Part shown: piece by piece, positions 6,029-13,091 of the stretch | Position numbering within the stretch: position 1 is the first letter of the stretch | How the letters are laid out: every line of letters starts with the position of its first letter | DNA from: Planctomycetota bacterium | GTDB taxonomy: Bacteria > Planctomycetota > Phycisphaerae > UBA1845 > CAIVHJ01 | Direction: 5' to 3' | NCBI GenBank assembly: GCA_022573485.1 | Contig: JACZTW010000056.1 | Location: 1 to 14,622, forward strand | Length of the DNA stretch: 14,622 nt | Position numbers and translations under genes: made by a program | Notes under the pieces: generated by a model | Databases searched by the model: none | Told to the model about the DNA's origin: nothing | What the model saw: the letters and a program-made list of their open reading frames with translations, nothing else

Positions 6029-7688
6029 GCAGGTGGTCAGCCTGGATTGGGACAGCCGCTTCCTGCGCGTGGTGCAGTGGCGGATCAGCGGGCACAATGC
6101 CCGGGCTTTGAAGTCCGTCGCAGCCGAGCTGCCCGAGCACGTGTCCGTCAAGGACGCCGATTCGCTGGGCGGTTTTGTGCGGCAGGTGCTTTCGAGCGCG
6201 CGCATCCGAACGACGTCGGTGATTGTCGATATTCCGCGCGATCAGGCGGTCCTGAACACGATGTCGTTGCCGGCGGCCGATCTCAACGATTTGGCGGGCA
6301 TGGTGCAGTTGCAAATCGCCAAGGAATTGCCCTTTCCGCTTGACGATGCGATCGTCGATTTTGCTGTGACTCAGCAGGACAGCGCCTCGAACACAGCCGA
6401 TGTGCTGGTGGCCGCGGTGCGGTATGAAGTGCTGAGCTTCTACAAATCAGTCTGCGAGCAGGCCGGTTTGAAGCTCGACCGCGTCGGCCTGCGGCCCTTC
6501 GCCAATATGGTGGCCGTCAACGAAATGCTCGGCGGGCAGGCCGACGGCCGGATCATGTTCGTCGACGTCGGGCCGTCATTGACCGAAATCGGCATCATTC
6601 GCGACGGCGTGCTGGTTTTCTCGCGGGCGGCCTCTGTAGCGCTCGACGAGCAGCCCGACGACGTTGTCGATGGCGATTTCGATGACGCTCTGGACTCCTT
6701 GCCGGAAGAAACGCCCGCCGACGAGGAACAAGCGGCGGGTGAAGAGGCCGTCGAGATCGATTTTCTGCCCGAGGTAGAGGCGCCCGCTACAGAGACGCCA
6801 GTGAAGCCGTCCGCCGAGGATCGAATCCTCAACGAACTCATGGTCGAGATCACGCGGTCGGCGGAAGCCTATCGCAGCACCGATCCGGGCGCCCGCTTCA
6901 ATCGCATCATCGTGGGCGGCAGTTCCGGCTTCGAGGACGCCTTGGTAGCCAAGATATCCAAACGGTTCGGCGTAGCTGCGGAGGCGTACAACCCTGATCC
7001 GATTTTGAATCCGCAGCGTCATCAGGGCGATCACGCCCGCGCTTTTGCGGCGGCGGTGGGCCTGGGTGTCGGGCACGCTTCCGAGGATAAGTTGCAGTTC
7101 AATTTCCTGGCGCCGAAAAAGCCCATCGGCGTGGCCGAACGCCGCCGCCGGCAGATGCCGCTGGCCGGCGCCGTCGTGGCCGGCGTCCTCTTGATCGTGA
7201 CGCTGGGCTATGCCGTCCTGGTGATGCCGAAGCAAAACAAGATCAAGGATCTCAAGAGACAGATCACCCGGCTGGATCGCGAACTCAAGACCTACAACGA
7301 GGTGCGCAGCATTGTCGAGCAAGTCGAGCAGTGGCAGGCGGCACAAGTGGTCTGGCCGGACGAACTCAAGCTGCTGGCCGAGGTGTTCCCGGACACGGAG
7401 ATGGCCTTTATCGGCGGTATGGACCTGCTGGCCTCCAGGGGTGAGATCAGCTTTCGGATCTTCGCGAAGGATTCGCAGATCGTCGAAGACCTCGAAGCGG
7501 ACTTGAACAACATGACTCGCCCAGGCCAGCGAAAGGACGAGAGGGTTCGCGTCTTCAATGCCACAACGAATCGAATCGAATACGAGGGCCGCGACGAAGA
7601 TTATCCAACGAATACGAAGATGTTCGTGAAGTCGGCGCGAATCGCTGACTTGCAGAACCAAAACAAGAAGGGCAAGAAGAAAGGCTAG
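6000..7688 (+). CDS. PilM-PilN fusion, GspL-like assembly protein
   Basis: This protein combines a cytoplasmic actin-like PilM domain with a PilN-like membrane and periplasmic part. That is the GspL architecture, which tethers the ATPase to the inner membrane. Residues 1-360 show the actin fold: VVSLDWDSRFLRVV (12-25) for phosphate loop 1, a DVG motif (189-191) followed by GIIRDGVLVFSR for loop 2, and IIVGGSSGFEDAL (303-315) for the adenosine motif. A very acidic linker (about 214-270) interrupts the second half. After a basic stop-transfer stretch (RRRRQ) there is one membrane helix (387-409), a coiled coil (about 411-445) and a small alpha/beta domain, ending in a Lys-rich tail. It overlaps gspK by 29 bases; TTG 6006 may be the true start. 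Named GspL-like from gene order; the sequence itself looks more like PilM and PilN. Confidence 0.85.
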   Translation: MKLFGLSGDKQVVSLDWDSRFLRVVQWRISGHNARALKSVAAELPEHVSVKDADSLGGFVRQVLSSARIRTTSVIVDIPRDQAVLNTMSLPAADLNDLAGMVQLQIAKELPFPLDDAIVDFAVTQQDSASNTADVLVAAVRYEVLSFYKSVCEQAGLKLDRVGLRPFANMVAVNEMLGGQADGRIMFVDVGPSLTEIGIIRDGVLVFSRAASVALDEQPDDVVDGDFDDALDSLPEETPADEEQAAGEEAVEIDFLPEVEAPATETPVKPSAEDRILNELMVEITRSAEAYRSTDPGARFNRIIVGGSSGFEDALVAKISKRFGVAAEAYNPDPILNPQRHQGDHARAFAAAVGLGVGHASEDKLQFNFLAPKKPIGVAERRRRQMPLAGAVVAGVLLIVTLGYAVLVMPKQNKIKDLKRQITRLDRELKTYNEVRSIVEQVEQWQAAQVVWPDELKLLAEVFPDTEMAFIGGMDLLASRGEISFRIFAKDSQIVEDLEADLNNMTRPGQRKDERVRVFNATTNRIEYEGRDEDYPTNTKMFVKSARIADLQNQNKKGKKKG

Positions 7689-7711
7689 ACGGCGCCGGCT
7701 TCCGTTCCGGC

Positions 7712-8974
7712 ATGGTGGCACCGAGCATGACGACGCGTGAACGAACCATAGCGAAGTTTGCCATTCCCGTAATGGCGCTGGGCGCGCTCGCCTGGGGGGG
7801 CACGAAGCTGGTCGACTCTCCATTGGGCGATCTCGGCGGCGAGTTGGTCGCCTTGCAAGAAAAGTATGACGACAAAGTCAAAGAGAAAGAAGCCGCCGAG
7901 CGCTACGTGATGCACTATCGCCGACTCCGCGACATGATTGCGGAGGAGGGCGGGGATGAAGAGTCCGTGGCCCGGAGCGTGGGGGATCTCACCAAGGAGT
8001 ACATCCGCCGGCGGACCAAGGCGGTACTGGCCGACTCGAATCTGACGGTGGGCGGTGAGAAGCCGCCCGCCCTGACCAAAGGCGGCGGCAGAGGGCGAAA
8101 GAAAAAGATCGACCTCGTGACCTTTACCGTGGAAGGCCGGGGCGACTTGAAGGACATCATGCAATTCCTGCTCGACCTCTACCGTCTGGATGATTTGCTG
8201 TACGTCAGCAGCGTCGATCTCAGGCCGGACAAAAGGCTGTACAGCAGCAAGGTCGGCGCGACGATCAAGATCCAAACAATCATCATCCCGCACAAGAAGA
8301 AATGGGATAAGCTGGCGGCCGGCGCCAAGCCCAAAACGCCGCCGGATGAGGATGGCAAACAAAAGATGGGTCGCTTGGGCGAGGCCACCATGGCCGCGTA
8401 CAACATCTTCAAGACCTGGCGGCCGTTCGACCCTGTCAGACCGGAGCCAGATCCGCCGGAGGTGGCCGAAACATCCTCTGGGCAGGTGCCCGGCGGTACT
8501 GAGTCCGATCATCCGGATACCGGTGATCCTGAGCGTGACGAGAAGATCGTTCGGGGCTTCATGAACGACTCCGTCCTGGTTGTGAAAAAGGTCGCAAGAT
8601 CAAGCCGGCGTAGAGGTTCTCGCAAGGTGCAGGAGGAACCGCCCGTCTACTTCAATATCGGCGAAGAATTTGACGGCGGAACCTTGGAGTTGGTGCATCG
8701 GCTCGGGCTTGTTGTGAGTAAAACAGAAGAAGAAGGCCAGCCGAACACGCTGTGGGCCTATCAATACGACGAGTCGTTTTCACAGAGCAGGCTGCTGGAC
8801 GAGTTGATCGAGGAATTCGGCGAGTTTCGACAGCTTCTGTGGGCCTGGCAGGACGCGCACAAGGCCGAGCAGGTCGGCCCGCCGGCGCCCGCCAATGAAA
8901 TCAAGCTGCAAGCCCAAGGCGACAAGCAAGCAGCACAGGAGTCATCCAATGAATTATCGAAGTCATCAAATTAG
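7712..8974 (+). CDS. PilO/GspM-like inner-membrane protein with a second periplasmic domain
   Basis: PilO/GspM proteins pair with PilN/GspL in the periplasm and align the inner-membrane platform. The 420-aa protein has one N-terminal membrane helix (about 15-29), a coiled coil (about 42-75), a basic loop (122-132) and a ferredoxin-like domain (133-192) with the PilO pattern FTVEGRGDLKDIMQFLLDL. Normal PilO ends about here. After a Pro/Asp-rich linker (205-275) there is a second small beta-rich region (about 280-352; VYFNIGEEFDGGTLELVH and GLVVSKTEE) whose order of strands recalls the HR domain of PilP/GspC. That match is by eye and weak. ATG 7712 is used; ATG 7727 is equally possible, and neither has a strong ribosome-binding site. 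The end overlaps the next gene by 26 bases. Confidence 0.72.
   Translation: MVAPSMTTRERTIAKFAIPVMALGALAWGGTKLVDSPLGDLGGELVALQEKYDDKVKEKEAAERYVMHYRRLRDMIAEEGGDEESVARSVGDLTKEYIRRRTKAVLADSNLTVGGEKPPALTKGGGRGRKKKIDLVTFTVEGRGDLKDIMQFLLDLYRLDDLLYVSSVDLRPDKRLYSSKVGATIKIQTIIIPHKKKWDKLAAGAKPKTPPDEDGKQKMGRLGEATMAAYNIFKTWRPFDPVRPEPDPPEVAETSSGQVPGGTESDHPDTGDPERDEKIVRGFMNDSVLVVKKVARSSRRRGSRKVQEEPPVYFNIGEEFDGGTLELVHRLGLVVSKTEEEGQPNTLWAYQYDESFSQSRLLDELIEEFGEFRQLLWAWQDAHKAEQVGPPAPANEIKLQAQGDKQAAQESSNELSKSSN
8937..8941 (+). promoter_or_regulatory. Ribosome-binding site of the secretin-N protein
   Basis: AGGAG lies 7 bases before ATG 8949. This rules for 8949 over the upstream in-frame ATG 8895, which would put a polar 18-residue stretch before the export signal. 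Confidence 0.7.
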
Positions 8975-11900
8975 CCCGGGCGTCGAATCGCAAACGCGCG
9001 GCCGGCAGTGCGGCGTGATCGCCATGCTGATTCTCGGCGCGGGGGCGCTCTTGGCGGTCTCGACGTTCGCACCTCGCTCTGCCGAGGGGTTTGTCTTCCA
9101 GGAGCCGCCGCTCGTGATCGATGACGGGCTGACCGATGAGGAGCGCGAGTTCATCGACCGTCCGATCAGCGAATTGACGCCCGAGGAACGAAAGCGCCGC
9201 GACGAGATCCTCAACAAAATGAAAGAGCATCTGCTCGAGATGATGGAAAAGAGAGAGCAGATAAAGAAGGAGCAGGGACTCGACAAGAAGAAGGGCACCA
9301 AACCGCCGACCACGGCTCGGCCCAAGCGACCCGTTCGCCGGCCGACCCCGCCGTCCAAAGGGGGCGAACCGAAAGGCAAAAAGGAAGAAGTGAAGAAAGA
9401 GGACGCTGCCAAACGTCCGCCCATCGCGCGGCCTCGGAAGATGTACACCCCGCCGGGCGCGGAACCGCCCACCGAGCCGGAAGACAACTACCGACAGCCT
9501 TTCGATGAGCGCCAGTACTCCTTCGGACTACGCAACGGCAGCTACATCGAATTGGTGGAGATGTTCGCTCGCAAGACCGGTCTGCCCGTGCTGGGTCTGC
9601 CGGTGAAGCTCGTCGGCGCCCGGCCGGAAGATAGCCTGATCACCTACGTCAGCGCCGAACTCACCGACTTCCGCACCACACTGCACCAGATCAACGACCT
9701 GCTGTTTTACGAGGTGCTGCCGCCGCTGTATCTGTACTACAACACCGATGAATTCCGCTTGGAACTGGATGCGTTCAAGGAGCTGCGTTTCAAGCTGCCG
9801 CCCAGCCGCCTGTTCACCAGCATCGAGGCCGTCAAGCTGGAAGTGGCCCAGGCTAAACTCATGCAGTCGGACATTGTCCGCGTCTTTTTTAGGCCTGAAT
9901 CCGCCGCGGACATGCGCGTGTTCAACGAGCAAGTCTCCAACATGTTCGGCGAATGGGTGCTCATGACGACGGTGGAAGGCACGGGGGTCATCGACTACAC
10001 CGGCCGAGTGGACATCCTGGAGAAAATCCAAGACTACATGGTCATAATCGGCCCTATGCTCACGGGTGAAGCCGAACTGACCATCCTTCCGGTCGAGTAT
10101 ATCGAGCCTTCCGAAGCGCTCGAGAAACTGATGGTCCTCGTCGACAACGTCATCACGGGCGCATCCGAGGGCAACTTCCGGGGGCGCCGGACGAGCCGTG
10201 GGCGAAATGTTAAGAACGATCCCAGCACAAGCGAGGCCCAAAAGATCCTCGTGATCCCGGATGACGACTACGACGTGCTCTTGGTCCGCGGTTTGCCGTA
10301 CAAAGTTGCTGAAGTCAAGAAGATACTGGAGGTCATCGATCGGCCGCCGGCCGACCCGGATTTCCCTGACCCGGTGGTCATCAAGTTGGAACACGCCCAG
10401 GCGGAATCGGCGGCCGAGATCCTTGAGGAGATCGTCAACGGCGGGCGAAAGCCGAGGATTCGGACCACCAGCCGCAGCAAGAAGGGCGAAACGTCCCGCG
10501 TCGTGACCTCAAGCGGGAACGATGAACTACGGATCATCCCCTACCCGCGGAGCAACTCGCTTGTTTTGCTCGGGCCGCAAGAACGGATCGACCACGCCAA
10601 ACGCATCATCGCCGATTTCCTGGACAAGGAGTTCGAGAATAAGTTCCTGCAGGTGCGGGTGGAGCACGCGGACCCCGATCAAATCGCCGCCAAGGTCTTG
10701 TCGCTGTTGGCGCCGCCGGGCAAGAAAGGTGATCGCGGCCCCGAAAACCTCAACATCGAGGTCATCGGGAGCGTTTTGTTCGTGAGAGGCGAGCCGGCGA
10801 TGATGAATACGGCTGCGAGCCTCATCAAGGAGCTTGACGGGCAGATGCCCAAGCCCACGACATTCGTAGTCCGACTAGAAAACGCCAAGCCCAGCGAAGT
10901 GGTGAACTACTTGAGATTGATCATGGCTCAAAGCGCCGCGCCGTCGCCCAAAGGCAAGAGAGCGGCACGGCAGTCGAGTAACGTCTCACGGTTTGTCGCT
11001 GACGATGCCACGAGCCGGGTGTTCTTCCGGGGCTCGCAGCGCGAGTGGGAGCATGAGATTTTGCCGCTCATCGAGTTGTTCGATGAGGCCCGGGAGGAGG
11101 ACGGCGGGAGCATCGAGTTCGTGGAGATCAAGTACGCCGACCCCAACAACATCGTGAGCATGCTCAATACGGTCTACGGCGGCCCGAAGCGGGGTAAACC
11201 TGGAGATCAGGACGGGCCTCAGTTCATTCCCACGCCGCGCGGCGTGATCATCACCGGCACCGTCTCCGGAAGTGAGATTAAACACATTCGCCAGATGATC
11301 GACTTGATGGATCCGGATCTTAACGAGTTCGAGAAGCGGACCTTCATGCTCGCCAACATCGAGCCGGAGGAAGTGAAGGAGGCCATCATCAGCTTGTTCA
11401 TCGCGCCGACCGCTGGGGGCGGCACCCGGCGTCCGCCCAAGGGCGGCGCCTCCGCACCGGCCCAAACGATTCGAATGGCTCTCATTCCCGGCGGGATCAT
11501 CGTCCACGCACCAAAGGAAGATATGCCCGAGCTGGCTGAGTTCATCGAGCAACTGGACTCGGACGACAGCTCAGTGAAGTTCGTGCGCCGCAACTTTGAC
11601 TTGGAGCACGCCGACCCGCTGGTCGTTCAGGAAGCGATTCAAAATCTCTTCTCGACGGCAGGCGCGCCCAAAGGAGGAAAGCGTCGGACGGAGCCGGGCG
11701 CTTTGGATAAGAACACGATTCGCACGTCGATCTCCGCGCGCAGCATCATCGTGTTCGCAGCGGAGGATCGCTTCGATGAGATTGAAAGAATTATCCAGAC
11801 TCTGGATCGTCCGGCCGCAGAGGACGGGATCGTCACGCGGCGGTTCGAGATGATCTACGCCGACGCCGAAGTCGTGGCCGATCAAATCGAGCAGATGTTG

Positions 11901-13067
11901 GAAATCAAGCTGGCGGAGACGCAGTTGCGCGCCAGTGGCAAGGCCAAAGCCCGCGCCCGACAGGCTTCGCTCTCGGTGCTGGCCAACACCAATAGTATCT
12001 GGGTCACCGCGCCGTTGAGCATCGTGGAGTACGCCGCTGAACTTGTGCCCGAGCTCGACCGCGAAGAGGGCGAAATCGAGGTCATCTACAAGATTTACGA
12101 TTGCGTCAATGCCCGGGCGGACGACCTCGCCGACCTGCTGAATATGCTGTATAGCGGCGGCGGCATTCAAACATCGCGGCGGTCGGGCGACAAGAAAAAG
12201 GACGCCAGTGCGCGGGCCCGCGATCGCATCAAGCGCCGGCTGGCAGGCGACGGCCCGGAGAACCTCAACATCGTGGCCCTGCCGGGCAATCAGGCCCTCT
12301 CCATCAGCGGCCCGCGCAATATGGTTGAGCAGGCGCTGGTTCGCGCCATCGAGATTGATCACAAAATTATCGATGACGGCCTGCTCACCAAGACCTTCAC
12401 GCTGCTGTGGGCGGATGTGGATGATGTGGCCGAGGGCATTATCGAGATGCTTGGCGAGAAGACCCGCGGCGCCGCCCGCAAGGCGTCTGCCGATCTGGAC
12501 CTGTGGGATTTCGAGACCGGCCCGCGCCGGGCGGGAGATATTTCTGTCTGGCCTCGATATCAGACGAGTACCCTGATGGTCGTCGCGCCGGCGGACAAAA
12601 TGGTGCTCATCGAAGCATTCATCGAGCACTGCGAGAACATTGATAACCCCGATACCGACGCCCCGGTCCTCCCCGAACCATTCGTGTTGTACCGGCCCAA
12701 GTATCTGGGCGCTTATGAAATCGTCACCATGACGCGCACGGTCATTTCGACCGTGTATCCGAACTCGCTGCCCGTTGATTTGGACTATTTGAACCGCAAC
12801 ACGGTGGTGCTGAAGGGCACGCGCCGGTACTTCGACGAAGTGCTCAATTTGATCACCAAGTATGTGGACACGGAAGAAAACGCCGGCGCGGTCGAGCCTG
12901 TTACTTCATTCCTCCCACCGGTGCCGGGGAGCATGCACGCGGAACAAGTGATCAGGATGGTAAGCAGGATCCTGACGGACATAGATGTCGAGGCGCAGAA
13001 CATGTCCGGCATGAGTGGTGCTTTGCTGGGCGACAGCATTCCGGAGATACCGGCCGGGCCTGAGTGA
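8949..13067 (+). CDS. Giant exported secretin N-domain repeat protein, GspD-like without barrel
   Basis: A 1372-aa protein with an export signal (basic RGRQ, hydrophobic about 21-38, cleavage likely near SAEG at 44-47), a charged Lys/Pro-rich linker (about 80-182), an N0-like region (185-280) and a first N1-like region (to 371). About eleven tandem secretin N1-type modules follow, beginning near residues 374, 475, 565, 636, 721, 794, 876, 960, 1042, 1143 and 1243. Each has the pattern 'hydrophobic strand, (H/Y)ADP-like turn, helix with VxxxL, loop, strand, NS-V-G-like strand, helix, LD'. GspD has two or three such modules before a C-terminal secretin barrel. Here the C-terminus ends in GDSIPEIPAGPE with no VPxLGDIPxLGxLF-type barrel motif. 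Modules one to ten each carry a Lys/Arg-rich loop. It overlaps the PilO-like gene, so it belongs to the operon. It probably forms periplasmic rings or a scaffold; the pore would have to be another protein. Confidence 0.82.
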   Translation: MNYRSHQISPGVESQTRGRQCGVIAMLILGAGALLAVSTFAPRSAEGFVFQEPPLVIDDGLTDEEREFIDRPISELTPEERKRRDEILNKMKEHLLEMMEKREQIKKEQGLDKKKGTKPPTTARPKRPVRRPTPPSKGGEPKGKKEEVKKEDAAKRPPIARPRKMYTPPGAEPPTEPEDNYRQPFDERQYSFGLRNGSYIELVEMFARKTGLPVLGLPVKLVGARPEDSLITYVSAELTDFRTTLHQINDLLFYEVLPPLYLYYNTDEFRLELDAFKELRFKLPPSRLFTSIEAVKLEVAQAKLMQSDIVRVFFRPESAADMRVFNEQVSNMFGEWVLMTTVEGTGVIDYTGRVDILEKIQDYMVIIGPMLTGEAELTILPVEYIEPSEALEKLMVLVDNVITGASEGNFRGRRTSRGRNVKNDPSTSEAQKILVIPDDDYDVLLVRGLPYKVAEVKKILEVIDRPPADPDFPDPVVIKLEHAQAESAAEILEEIVNGGRKPRIRTTSRSKKGETSRVVTSSGNDELRIIPYPRSNSLVLLGPQERIDHAKRIIADFLDKEFENKFLQVRVEHADPDQIAAKVLSLLAPPGKKGDRGPENLNIEVIGSVLFVRGEPAMMNTAASLIKELDGQMPKPTTFVVRLENAKPSEVVNYLRLIMAQSAAPSPKGKRAARQSSNVSRFVADDATSRVFFRGSQREWEHEILPLIELFDEAREEDGGSIEFVEIKYADPNNIVSMLNTVYGGPKRGKPGDQDGPQFIPTPRGVIITGTVSGSEIKHIRQMIDLMDPDLNEFEKRTFMLANIEPEEVKEAIISLFIAPTAGGGTRRPPKGGASAPAQTIRMALIPGGIIVHAPKEDMPELAEFIEQLDSDDSSVKFVRRNFDLEHADPLVVQEAIQNLFSTAGAPKGGKRRTEPGALDKNTIRTSISARSIIVFAAEDRFDEIERIIQTLDRPAAEDGIVTRRFEMIYADAEVVADQIEQMLEIKLAETQLRASGKAKARARQASLSVLANTNSIWVTAPLSIVEYAAELVPELDREEGEIEVIYKIYDCVNARADDLADLLNMLYSGGGIQTSRRSGDKKKDASARARDRIKRRLAGDGPENLNIVALPGNQALSISGPRNMVEQALVRAIEIDHKIIDDGLLTKTFTLLWADVDDVAEGIIEMLGEKTRGAARKASADLDLWDFETGPRRAGDISVWPRYQTSTLMVVAPADKMVLIEAFIEHCENIDNPDTDAPVLPEPFVLYRPKYLGAYEIVTMTRTVISTVYPNSLPVDLDYLNRNTVVLKGTRRYFDEVLNLITKYVDTEENAGAVEPVTSFLPPVPGSMHAEQVIRMVSRILTDIDVEAQNMSGMSGALLGDSIPEIPAGPE
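10068..12878 (+). repeat. Tandem secretin-N modules (about 11) within the giant protein
   Basis: The coding region holds about eleven protein-level repeats of 70-95 codons. The helix-leading turn is easy to align: LEHAQAESAAEIL, VEHADPDQIAAKVL, LENAKPSEVVNYL, IKYADPNNIVSML, LANIEPEEVKEAI, LEHADPLVVQEAI, MIYADAEVVADQI, CVNARADDLADLL and LWADVDDVAEGII. DNA identity between units is low, so the duplications look old. Confidence 0.75.
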
Positions 13068-13091
13068 GAGAGATTCGAGAGGGATCTGATC

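Noticed and set aside
6576..7823. 415-codon open frame on the minus strand
   Set aside because: It lies opposite the PilM-PilN gene, shows no domain or export signal, and is explained by codon bias.
8895..8948. Longer start for the secretin-N protein at ATG 8895
   Set aside because: It would add 18 polar residues before the signal peptide, while ATG 8949 has AGGAG at 7 bases.
11571..12629. 352-codon open frame on the minus strand
   Set aside because: It is antisense to the repeat modules of the secretin-N protein and is an artefact of GC-rich third positions.
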